From Anaerolineaceae bacterium oral taxon 439 (GTDB taxonomy: Bacteria > Chloroflexota > Anaerolineae > Anaerolineales > Anaerolineaceae): 64,000 nucleotides of DNA. The stretch spans positions 2,108,001-2,172,000 of the forward strand of contig CP017039.1 of NCBI GenBank assembly GCA_001717545.1, given 5' to 3'. The position numbers and the translations under genes were made by a program. The notes beneath the pieces are model-generated. The model was given only the letters and a program-made list of their open reading frames with translations. It was not told the origin of the DNA and searched no databases. Below are positions 44,447 through 52,155 of this stretch, piece after piece (the first letter of the stretch is position 1; the number at the start of each line of letters is the position of its first letter).

Positions 44447-46124
44447 AGACGGGAGACGCGACGTCGGGCTCCTCGCGGCGTATCGCGATCGTTTATCCGC
44501 TGGAGACCTTTTTCATTTAGACCCGCAGCGCCTGTTTTCCGACGTCTACGCCGAGGTTCAGCGGTACCTGGCGATTAAGCGTCCCTACCCGGAACAGGGC
44601 GATTTTTTCAAGTCGCTTTCGGAAGCGGCGGAATCGTTCGACTGCGCGACGTCTGCGACAAGTATCGGAACGGTCTCGTATATCGGGAACGGCGTCGCGA
44701 CGATTTCCGGGCTGCCGCAGGTTAAATCAGAGGAGCTCGTCGAATTCCCCGGCGGCGTTCAGGGAATGGTCCTGAGCCTGGACCGGGATCACGCCGACGT
44801 GATCCTGTTGGGTCGGGATCAGGGGATCCGAGGCGGCGATATCGCGTACGGGACGGGGAAACGCCTTCGGGTCCCGGTCGGCGTCCACTTTTCAGGCAGG
44901 ACGATCGACCCGTTAGGACGGCCGCTCGACGGCGGAAAAGCGATCGTCGCTTCGGAAAACCGCATAATCGAACGGGTCGCGCCGGGAATCGTTGACCGCG
45001 CGCCGATTGACGAACCGATTTACAGTGGAACCAAAGTCATCGACGCGCTGATCCCGATTGGGAAAGGCCAGCGCGAACTGATTCTGGGCGACCGGCAAAC
45101 GGGAAAGACAACGCTGGCGATCGACATGATCTTAAGTCAGAAAAATACGGATGTTAAATGCATCTATGTTTCCATCGCGCAAAAGAAAACGTCGGTCTTA
45201 TCCGCGATCGAGGCTTTTCGCGCCGGCGGAGTTCTCGACCAGACGATCGTGATCGTGGCGGGAGCGGACGACGCCCCCGCGCTGCGCTATATCGCGCCGT
45301 ATTGCGGCGTAACGATGGCGGAGTTCTTCCTGGATCAGGGAATGGACGTCCTGATCGTATATGACGATCTTTCGAAACACGCGGATTCCTATCGCGAATT
45401 AAGCCTGCTGCTGCGCCGGCCTCCCGGACGGGAAGCCTACCCGGGAGATATTTTTTATCTTCATTCCCGCCTGCTGGAGCGGGCCTGCCGCCTGAACCAT
45501 GCGAACGGAGGCGGTTCGATTACCGCGATCCCGATCGCGACGACGCAGGGCGGCAATATTTCCGCGTACATTCCGACGAACCTGATCTCGATTACAGACG
45601 GGCAGATCATGCTGGACGCGGATCGGTTCAATAAGGGACAGAAACCGGCGATCGATATCGGACGGTCGGTTTCGCGCGTCGGCGGTGCGGCGCAGGTCCG
45701 CCTGATGAAGCGGATCGTCGGATCGCTGAAGCTCGAGCTGTCGCAGTATGACGAAATCGCCCGCTTCGCCAAATTCGGGACAGACGTTAACGAAACGACG
45801 AAACGTCAGCTGCGCCGCGGTGAACAGATCATGGCGCTTTTTACGCAGGGTCCGAATCGCCCGGTTCCGCCGGAGATTCAGATCATCGGATATTACGCGC
45901 TGCTGAACGATTTTCTTGAAGAGATTGAGCCTGAAAACGTCCAGGAATTCGTTCAGGACCTGGTCTCGACGATTAATCGTTACGACCGCCAGATTCTCGA
46001 CGAAATCGCCAATACCGGCGAACTCAGCGATCCGTCGGAAGACCAGCTTCAGCTGATTCTGGAACAATTCTGTCAGGAGCGGGAACAGGCGCGCGCCATA
46101 AGCGGCGGGACGGGAGCTGGATGA
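44427..46124 (+). CDS. atpA: N-ATPase subunit alpha
   Basis: The regulatory nucleotide-binding subunit. It has 565 residues, about 55 more than usual F-type alpha. The excess is N-terminal: roughly 75 residues (LAAYRDRLSAGDLFHLDPQR) precede the beta-barrel start SIGTVSYIGNGVATISGLP. The P-loop is GDRQTGKTT (221-229). YCGVTMAEFFLDQGMDVLIV and the Arg-finger region AYIPTNLISITDGQI are normal. The extended N-terminus may meet the b-delta fusion at the top of the hexamer. The stop overlaps the PII-like gene start by 4 bases. Confidence 0.94.
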   Translation: MNRMKAEDGRRDVGLLAAYRDRLSAGDLFHLDPQRLFSDVYAEVQRYLAIKRPYPEQGDFFKSLSEAAESFDCATSATSIGTVSYIGNGVATISGLPQVKSEELVEFPGGVQGMVLSLDRDHADVILLGRDQGIRGGDIAYGTGKRLRVPVGVHFSGRTIDPLGRPLDGGKAIVASENRIIERVAPGIVDRAPIDEPIYSGTKVIDALIPIGKGQRELILGDRQTGKTTLAIDMILSQKNTDVKCIYVSIAQKKTSVLSAIEAFRAGGVLDQTIVIVAGADDAPALRYIAPYCGVTMAEFFLDQGMDVLIVYDDLSKHADSYRELSLLLRRPPGREAYPGDIFYLHSRLLERACRLNHANGGGSITAIPIATTQGGNISAYIPTNLISITDGQIMLDADRFNKGQKPAIDIGRSVSRVGGAAQVRLMKRIVGSLKLELSQYDEIARFAKFGTDVNETTKRQLRRGEQIMALFTQGPNRPVPPEIQIIGYYALLNDFLEEIEPENVQEFVQDLVSTINRYDRQILDEIANTGELSDPSEDQLQLILEQFCQEREQARAISGGTGAG

Positions 46125-46447
46125 TGAAAATGATGATGGCGGTAATCTCGAAACATTCGGGCGAAAAGGTCCTGGAAAAGCTGGTCAGCGAAGGCTACAT
46201 GGCGACGTTTAATGAAACTCGCGGCGGCATGCTCCGACAGAGCCAGCTCTCGATTTTTCTCGGGGTCCAGGACGAGGACGTCGCGAACGTCCTGGCGATG
46301 ATCAAGGCGCACTGCAAGCTTCAGAAAACGATCCATAAGGTTTCGAACGACGAGGCCGAGCCGGCGCTGGTACCCGAAACCGGCCGGTTCCAGCTGGGCG
46401 GCGCGGTCGTTTTCGTCTGGCAGCTCGATCAGATCGAAAAGTATTGA
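46121..46447 (+). CDS. PII-like protein of the cyclic-di-AMP receptor family (PstA/DarA, DUF970)
   Basis: A 108-residue small regulator embedded between atpA and atpG. The ATG is inside the ATGA overlap with atpA. The fold signature of PstA/DarA is clear: KMMMAVISKHSGEKVLEKL, then GYMATFNETRGGMLRQSQL (T-loop base with GG), IFLGVQDEDVANVLAMIKAH and the end FQLGGAVVFVWQLDQIEKY (compare EVGGATVFVLPVDQF in DarA). DarA/PstA trimers bind c-di-AMP and change loop conformation. Of the Asn-Phe-Arg-x-Thr set near residue 25 only the aromatic and Thr remain, as Gly-Tyr-Met-Ala-Thr, so ligand choice may differ. Its place in the operon argues for control of the ATPase. That is inference. Confidence 0.82.
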   Translation: MMKMMMAVISKHSGEKVLEKLVSEGYMATFNETRGGMLRQSQLSIFLGVQDEDVANVLAMIKAHCKLQKTIHKVSNDEAEPALVPETGRFQLGGAVVFVWQLDQIEKY

Positions 46448-46532
46448 TCTCCGGGGAAAAAGCGCGCCCAACCGCCAGTGAGACAGGGCGGCGAATCAGG
46501 ATTTTCAGAGAAAGGGAGGGAAACGGCGATCC

Positions 46533-47510
46533 ATGGCGGATGGGTTAGAACGCACGCTTCAGCGGCTGGATAATTTACAGAAACTGGAACCGCTGATCGC
46601 CGCGATGCGAATATTGGCGCTGCGGACGGTTCAATCTTCTTTGAACCGGCTGGAACGGTTAGCGGATTACCGGTCCGGCTTTACCGATTCGCTGGCCGCG
46701 GTCGAAGCGGTATCAGAGCGTTCGCGGAAAAGAGCTGAAAAAAGCGAGGAGGAAAACGCAACCACAATCGGGAGCGCCGTGTCGAGGCCAACGCTGCTGG
46801 TCGTTTTCGGGAGCGAATCGGGACTCTGCGGCGGGTATGACCGCGCGTTATCAGAGGTCCTGAACCGACGGCTCCAAACCGAAAGCGCGGGGCAGGTCGA
46901 AATCGAGGTTTTCGGGACCAGGATGCTGACGAGGCTGAAATCGGCCTCATTCGCCTTTCGCGCGATGGGCGCGCTGAGCCAGAATGGCACGCCAATCTAT
47001 CGCGCGCTGCATGAACGCGTCCAGGACTGGTCAGCGCGGTTCGAAAAGCGCGACGTTCGCACGGTCGAGCTGATTTCCTATCGCCGAACAAGTTCCGGCG
47101 CCTATCGTCCGGAGATCACGCCGTACCTGAGCCGCGCAAACGAACCGGAATCGTCTCCGCCCCCGCCGTTTGAAATTGAGCCCGCGCCGGAGGGATCCAC
47201 GCGCGATCGGGAAAGCGCGGAAGGCTCGGAAAAGCCGAAAAATTCAGGCTGGCTCCCGCTGATCGAAGGCGACCCGGAACGGATCGCGGAAGAGCTCCGA
47301 CGGGACCTGACGACGATCGAGGCGTACCAGTACCTACTGGAATCGATCGCAGCCGAAAATCAGGCGCGTTTCCGGCTGCTCGACGAAGCGCGAGAAAATA
47401 CCTCCGCGCTGATCGACGAGCTCAAGGTCCAGGCGCAGCTGGAAAAACGCCAGATCATGACGCAGCAGATTCAGGAACTGGCCGTCAGCGCAGGACTGGT
47501 CCGATCCTGA
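46533..47510 (+). CDS. atpG: N-ATPase subunit gamma with Pro/Glu-rich insertion
   Basis: The central rotor shaft, 325 residues. The N-terminal helix RLDNLQKLEPLIAAMRILAL and C-terminal helix TSALIDELKVQAQLEKRQIM form the coiled coil. The Rossmann-like globular part has LLVVFGSESGLCGGYDRALS. Between about residues 205 and 245 lies an insertion rich in Pro, Glu and Ser (SPPPPFEIEPAPEGS, RESAEGSEKPKNSG) that ordinary gamma subunits lack. It ends the operon. A gap of 85 bases separates it from the PII-like gene, unlike the overlaps before it. Confidence 0.9.
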   Translation: MADGLERTLQRLDNLQKLEPLIAAMRILALRTVQSSLNRLERLADYRSGFTDSLAAVEAVSERSRKRAEKSEEENATTIGSAVSRPTLLVVFGSESGLCGGYDRALSEVLNRRLQTESAGQVEIEVFGTRMLTRLKSASFAFRAMGALSQNGTPIYRALHERVQDWSARFEKRDVRTVELISYRRTSSGAYRPEITPYLSRANEPESSPPPPFEIEPAPEGSTRDRESAEGSEKPKNSGWLPLIEGDPERIAEELRRDLTTIEAYQYLLESIAAENQARFRLLDEARENTSALIDELKVQAQLEKRQIMTQQIQELAVSAGLVRS

Positions 47511-47540
47511 GCCGCCCGGCGCTTCCCGGTTCGCAAGGAT

Positions 47541-48863
47541 TCACCGGATCAGGTTTTCCAGATTCTGTTCGGAGACCATGGCTTCGAGAATCCGCGTCGT
47601 CAGCGCTTTCGGACGTTCGATCGGTTTATTGACCGCGCGCGCCCAAACGATATGGCAGGTAAACCCCATCAAGCGGCTCAATCCAAATAGAACGGTATAG
47701 AAACTTGAATGCGTCAGCCCAAAATGGTTGAAGAGAACGCCAGTCAGGGCGTCGACGTTTGGCCATGGATTTTTGACTTTCCCGGTCGCTTTTAAGATCG
47801 CCGGTGCAGTTTTAAAAATCGCTTTGGCGGTTTGGAAGTATGGATCGTCGGCGGCCGTCGCTTTCCCGAATTTATATTCGACGGCGAACCGCGGATCAAT
47901 ACTGCGAAGGACCGCGTGCCCATAGCCCGGAATGACCCGCCCGGACGAAAGCGTTTGCTGAAGATACGCGGTCAGCGAATCCTCATCGGGAACCCCCTGG
48001 AACCGGTCGCAGACCTCCTGAATATATTTAAAGCATTCCTGATTCGCCAGTCCATGCAGCGGGCCGGCCAACCCGTTCAGCCCCGCGGAACACGCTAAAT
48101 AAATATCCGACAGCGCCGAACCGACGAGATGGGCTGTGTGCGCCGAGACATTGGCGTTTTCATGATCGGCCAGCAGCAACAGCGTCATCCGCAGCAGGTC
48201 GTAAACCTGCGGATCATCCAGCCCGACCATATGCGCAAAGTTGGCGGCATAATCCAACCCGGGGTCCGGTTTGATATGCTCATGGTTCCGGTATTTTTTA
48301 TTGTAAATATAAGCACAAATTTCCGGCGCGCGGGCGATCAGGTCCATGCTGTCGTCCAGCATGGGAATCCAATGCTCCTTTTTATCCATACCGTCGGCGT
48401 ACTGCGCCGCGAACTTTGACCCGGACGACATCGACAACAGCGCCGCGGAAAACATCGCCATCGCAGCGGCCCCGTCCGGGAACGCGTCGATAACGTTAAA
48501 AACGACGTCGGGGACCTCGGAACGCGCCCGCCAATCCTCCTCGATTTCGACCGCTCGCGCCACGGTCGAAAGCTCCCCGGTCATCAGTAAATAATATAAC
48601 CCGCCGATATAGGGAAACCGTGAGTCTTCCGGATTGGGGAGCAGGTTGATACATTCGTCGACGGTATAGCCCTGATAGCGAACACCCTTTTCCGGGTCAA
48701 CGTAAGAAATATCGCTGACCTGGATCGGAACGCCGCGGATTCCGGAATAAATCTGCTCAACGGTAACGTTCGAGATAACAAAATCGCCGTGTTCGCGCTT
48801 AAGACAATCGATCCGTTCGCGACGGAGCTGGATTTTTTCCCTGATTTTAGCTTCAAGCGTCAT
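47541..48863 (-). CDS. gltA: Citrate synthase
   Basis: Condenses acetyl-CoA and oxaloacetate to citrate and CoA, the entry to the citrate cycle or to glutamate synthesis. It has 440 residues, longer than the compact bacterial type and closer to the eukaryotic-like Si-synthase group. The catalytic His residues are in LLADHENANVSAHTAHLVGS and VIPGYGHAVLR; the Asp is in NPWPNVDALTGVLFNHFG. ACSAGLNGLAGPLHGLANQE is also diagnostic. The start ATG has AAGGAGA. It is transcribed after the IclR gene, overlapping it by 11 bases, so the regulator likely controls it. It converges with atpG, with only 30 bases between stops. Confidence 0.94.
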   Translation of the reverse strand: MTLEAKIREKIQLRRERIDCLKREHGDFVISNVTVEQIYSGIRGVPIQVSDISYVDPEKGVRYQGYTVDECINLLPNPEDSRFPYIGGLYYLLMTGELSTVARAVEIEEDWRARSEVPDVVFNVIDAFPDGAAAMAMFSAALLSMSSGSKFAAQYADGMDKKEHWIPMLDDSMDLIARAPEICAYIYNKKYRNHEHIKPDPGLDYAANFAHMVGLDDPQVYDLLRMTLLLLADHENANVSAHTAHLVGSALSDIYLACSAGLNGLAGPLHGLANQECFKYIQEVCDRFQGVPDEDSLTAYLQQTLSSGRVIPGYGHAVLRSIDPRFAVEYKFGKATAADDPYFQTAKAIFKTAPAILKATGKVKNPWPNVDALTGVLFNHFGLTHSSFYTVLFGLSRLMGFTCHIVWARAVNKPIERPKALTTRILEAMVSEQNLENLIR

Positions 48864-49647
48864 TTTGTATTTCTCCTTTTCCTGAGTGAATCATCCGGAG
48901 TACCGGCTGGCCGCTGCATGGAGACAGGTCGCGACGGACTTTTTCGAGCGCTTTAACGATTTCGTTCAGCCGTGCGGCGTTTTCGAAACGGCTCGTCGGA
49001 CCAGAGACAGAGATCGAGCCGATCGGTTCGCCGTTATCGCCGAAAACGGGAATCGCGACGCCTGAAGCGTCCGCCGTCGACTCGCCATGACTGACGGCGT
49101 ATCCATGGTCCCGAACCGATTGAAGCTGCCGCCGGAGTCTCTCCCGATCGACCGATACGCCGGTCCGTCCTTCCACGCTTCGCAGGATCGATTCTGCCCG
49201 GTCCTCGGGTAAATAAGCCAGAATCGCCCGCCCACCCGATCCGATATAGAGCTCGAACGCCTGTCCGACGGATTCAACGATCCGGACGCTGCGCCCGCTT
49301 TCGAGCTGATGGATGCAGATACGATGGTCCGCTTCAAGCCGGTAAAGCGAGACGGTCTCGTCCGTCTGTTCAAAAAGCGTCCGCATGTACGGCAGCGCCA
49401 GATCGTTCAGCGGGGAACCGGATCGATACGAATTCGCCCAGTGCAGAACTCTTCCGGAGAGCCGGTACTGTTTGGAAAAGGGATCCTGTTTAAGGACGCC
49501 TTCGTCCCGGAGAATCGAAAAAAGCCGGCCGCAGGTACTCGGCGAAAGATCGATCAGGCGCGCAGCCTCGCGCACACCGATTTCCGGCTTAGCGGCGGAA
49601 AAAATATCGAGAATAGAAAATATCCTTCGAACAAACGAATGATCCAT
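48853..49647 (-). CDS. IclR-family transcription regulator
   Basis: A 264-residue regulator. The N-terminal winged helix (residues about 5-65) has FSILDIFSAAKPEIGVREAA and LIDLSPSTCGRLFSILRDEG. The C-terminal IclR effector domain has TDETVSLYRLEADHRICIHQ, GSGGRAILAYLPEDRA and HGESTADASGVAIPVFGDNG. IclR regulators commonly sense small organic acids such as glyoxylate, pyruvate or aromatic acids. The gene overlaps the citrate synthase start by 11 bases and is transcribed first, which points to control of that gene, perhaps by a TCA-related acid. The effector is unknown. Confidence 0.9.
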   Translation of the reverse strand: MDHSFVRRIFSILDIFSAAKPEIGVREAARLIDLSPSTCGRLFSILRDEGVLKQDPFSKQYRLSGRVLHWANSYRSGSPLNDLALPYMRTLFEQTDETVSLYRLEADHRICIHQLESGRSVRIVESVGQAFELYIGSGGRAILAYLPEDRAESILRSVEGRTGVSVDRERLRRQLQSVRDHGYAVSHGESTADASGVAIPVFGDNGEPIGSISVSGPTSRFENAARLNEIVKALEKVRRDLSPCSGQPVLRMIHSGKGEIQNDA

Positions 49648-49762
49648 GCGGCCTCCGGTCGAGCCGATCGTTCCGATTTATAGGACATCGTATCAGATAG
49701 CGGAACATTTTTAATTATAAGCAGATTCAAAAAAACCACAAGGGCAAATTTCGTTCGGATAT

Positions 49763-49790
49763 AAAAAAAGGCGGATCAAACGACCCGCCC
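49763..49790 (-). terminator. Rho-independent terminator after the PfkB-like gene
   Basis: On the minus strand GGCGGGTC, loop GTTT and GATCCGCC form the stem (one G-T pair), followed directly by a run of seven T. It lies 20-45 bases past the stop. Confidence 0.85.
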
Positions 49791-49807
49791 TTACGATAAG
49801 CTGATCC

Positions 49808-51025
49808 TCAATGGCGGCTGATCAGATAAAGCGCCAGACAGCCGCACAGCATCGCCAGAACCAGCAGCGCCGCAGCAGCCAGAATCCAGATCATCGGCTT
49901 ATTATCGGAGTCCCCAGGCCTTTTTTCGAGAAACGACGGGCTCGCTTCGTCCGTCCGGTCGGGAATTGCGTACGAAATTCGCTCAAGATTAGGCGTATAT
50001 TTCGGGATCGACGATTCAGCGCGACTGGCTTCGGGAACCGAAGCGTTTCCGGCGTCCGCTCGCCCGGTTTCTTTCGTCGAAAGACGAACGATATCGAGCG
50101 TTCCGCGTTCAGAAGCGGCGGCGTCAAACGGCCCAGCCGCGCCATAAACAACCGTCGGATCGAAGCGTTCAGGATCGATCGTTCCGTCCCAGGGACCGTG
50201 TTTCTCCTGCTTCATCGTAGTTACGATTCCGGCGATCCGCGCCGCCTCAGCCGGCGAATGGGTCAGCCGCGCGCCGACGTATGACGTGATGCAGGTGTCG
50301 CCGCGGCCGGTTCTTCCGTCCAGCGAGCGCGGGGTAAACGGACCGCGATAGAATTGCCCGTCGGCGTAAACGAGGACGCCGTCCGACTGCGTCAGGATAA
50401 TTTCTTTGGGCCCATATCCGGCGAGAATACGTGCAGCCTCTTCGAGGTCGGTCTGTCCGGTAAGATGCTCCGCTTCAGCGCGGTCGACCTTAAGATACGT
50501 GACATGTTTTAAGCCTTCGACCATGTCGGGCCACGGACGGAAATTCAGGTCTTTTCCTTCGGGAACGCGGACGAATCCCTGAACGTCGAGCGCGATCGGC
50601 GCGCGTTTCGCCAGCTCAATCAGCGTCGGAAGCGTGATTTCGCCCGCGATGATCGGCGTGATCATGATAACTTTCGCCGATAAATCTTCCGGAATCGATT
50701 CGAGCGGAATTTCGCCGGCGAACCCGTTCAGCTTGCAGATACGCCGTTCCATGTCCGCGGACTGATAAATATTGACGCAGCCGGAGGATTCATCCGCAGC
50801 CTGCGCCGTGATATCGATCCCCAGATCGAGGAGCTCGTCTAAATAATGAAAATCCTCTTCAGCCCCGCGCGTGAAGACGCCGACGGATAAGCCCAGGCGG
50901 CGAAGGACGGCGCTTCCATAGTAGACCGCCCCGCCGGGACTTTCGCGCTCGTTATCGTCAACGATCAGGATATCCTTGGCGAAATGCCCAAACATGAGTA
51001 CGTCATAGAATTTTTTCATGATCAC
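49808..51025 (-). CDS. PfkB-family carbohydrate/nucleoside kinase with C-terminal membrane anchor
   Basis: A 405-residue protein. The first ~290 residues are a ribokinase-like kinase: start YDVLMFGHFAKDILIVDDNE, PGGAVYYGSAVLRRLG (substrate Gly-Gly motif), LKVDRAEAEHLTG, ILTQSDGVLVYADGQ, and the catalytic motif DGRTGRGDTCITSYVG. In that motif the usual GAGD is GRGD with Asp kept. About 85 residues of charged, low-complexity linker follow, then a C-terminal TM helix (MIWILAAAALLVLAMLCGCL) and LYLISRH. A membrane-tethered PfkB kinase is unusual. The substrate is unknown. It has its own terminator and stands alone. Confidence 0.82.
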   Translation of the reverse strand: MIMKKFYDVLMFGHFAKDILIVDDNERESPGGAVYYGSAVLRRLGLSVGVFTRGAEEDFHYLDELLDLGIDITAQAADESSGCVNIYQSADMERRICKLNGFAGEIPLESIPEDLSAKVIMITPIIAGEITLPTLIELAKRAPIALDVQGFVRVPEGKDLNFRPWPDMVEGLKHVTYLKVDRAEAEHLTGQTDLEEAARILAGYGPKEIILTQSDGVLVYADGQFYRGPFTPRSLDGRTGRGDTCITSYVGARLTHSPAEAARIAGIVTTMKQEKHGPWDGTIDPERFDPTVVYGAAGPFDAAASERGTLDIVRLSTKETGRADAGNASVPEASRAESSIPKYTPNLERISYAIPDRTDEASPSFLEKRPGDSDNKPMIWILAAAALLVLAMLCGCLALYLISRH

Positions 51026-51068
51026 CTTTTCTGTATAATGCGTTTCTGTATTGACACGTGCCGACGGC

Positions 51069-52130
51069 CTATCCGCCGGAGCTTCCGGGATCCGGTTCCG
51101 ACGGTTCCGCTGGCGTTGGTTCCGGCGGATCCGTTGGCATTGGTTCCGACGGTTCCGTTGGCGTTGGTTCCGGCGGATCCGTTGGCATTGGTTCCGGCGT
51201 ATCTATTGGCGTTGGTTCCAGCGTATTCGTTGGCGGCACCGTGGTTGGTGTCGCAGGAACCGGCGTCGGGGTCGCCGCGATCGTCGACGTCGCGGTCGGG
51301 TTCAGGACGCCCATCACGTAACAGTTCAGCCGCTGCGGGAACGACACCTGACAAAACGTATCGCAGCCCTGACCCTGCTGAATTGAACGGGCAGGATCGC
51401 TGCACATATATTCGAAATGCCCCATCGGAGTGCCGGTCCGCGTCACCGTAATCGTCGGCGTCAGCGTCCCGATCTGCGGAATGGTTCCTGAATCGCCCGC
51501 GACGATCGTCAGGCTCAGCGGCAGGATCACCGCGTTCCAGGGATCGATGAAGTTGAAATTCTGCGTATAGGTCCCTTTATCCTTCGGCGCGGTCATGTAG
51601 AACGTCGCCGTCCCGGTCTGCCCGTTACCAACGTTTCCATTAAGCGGCGCGGCGTCCGTCGCCGACATTTTCGTTCCGCCGACATGCACGACCTTATAAT
51701 TCGGCGTCCAGACGGTCGTCCCGGTATTTTTCAGCGTAAACGTCAATTGGAAAGCCTGACTGACACGCGCGGTCTGCTGATTGTTCGGGACCATAGAGAT
51801 CAGCTCAGCCCTGTTCCCCGACCCGCCAGCCGCAGGCGCTACCGCCGCGACCGTCGCCGCAGCGGTAGCGGTCGGAGCCGGGTAACGAAGCTGCGTTGGG
51901 AGAACGCGGACGGTCGCGGTAAACTCCGCCGTGGGAGGAAGCTCGGTAAACGTTTCGGTGGGCGGGATCGAAAGCGCCGTCGACGTTTGATTCAGCATGT
52001 CAACAAACGCGGTTTCGGATTCGCGGACGCTCACGCCGTCCGGCGTATTCGCGCACCCGGCCAGATTCAGAATCGTTACGAACGCGACCAGACAGACAAT
52101 CCATCGGGTTTTATGAGTTGGTATGATCAT
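51069..52130 (-). CDS. Lipoprotein with NBR1-type Ig domain and Pro-rich tandem-repeat tail
   Basis: A 353-residue lipoprotein from ATG 52130. The signal is WIVCLVAFVTILNLAGC with Cys as lipid site. A Thr/Pro spacer follows, then an NBR1 (Next-to-BRCA1) central-domain-like Ig fold (about 100-210) with FTLKNTGTTVWTPNYKVVHV and TFYMTAPKDKGTYTQNFNF. After that comes a small four-Cys segment (YMCSDPARSIQQGQGCDTFC, then LNCY). The tail is six degenerate 8-residue units (PEPTPTEP/PEPMPTDP type). Such domains are frequent in Chloroflexota surface proteins; the binding partner is unknown. It lies 26 bases after a related gene. Confidence 0.75.
   Translation of the reverse strand: MIIPTHKTRWIVCLVAFVTILNLAGCANTPDGVSVRESETAFVDMLNQTSTALSIPPTETFTELPPTAEFTATVRVLPTQLRYPAPTATAAATVAAVAPAAGGSGNRAELISMVPNNQQTARVSQAFQLTFTLKNTGTTVWTPNYKVVHVGGTKMSATDAAPLNGNVGNGQTGTATFYMTAPKDKGTYTQNFNFIDPWNAVILPLSLTIVAGDSGTIPQIGTLTPTITVTRTGTPMGHFEYMCSDPARSIQQGQGCDTFCQVSFPQRLNCYVMGVLNPTATSTIAATPTPVPATPTTVPPTNTLEPTPIDTPEPMPTDPPEPTPTEPSEPMPTDPPEPTPAEPSEPDPGSSGG
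51088..51231. repeat. Six tandem 24-bp repeats inside the lipoprotein gene
   Basis: Units of 24 bp alternate between two types, GGCGTTGGTTCCGGCGGATC-CGTT and GGCATTGGTTCCGACGGTTC-CGTT (plus strand). The outermost copies are diverged. They keep the frame and encode Pro/Glu/Thr 8-mers on the minus strand. Near-identical inner units make length change by slippage likely. Confidence 0.85.
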
Positions 52131-52155
52131 AAGTGAGTCTCTTTCTCCATTCATA

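Noticed and set aside
51088-51231. CRISPR-like repeat array
   Set aside because: The 24-bp units are directly adjacent without spacers and keep a reading frame, so this is a coding minisatellite.
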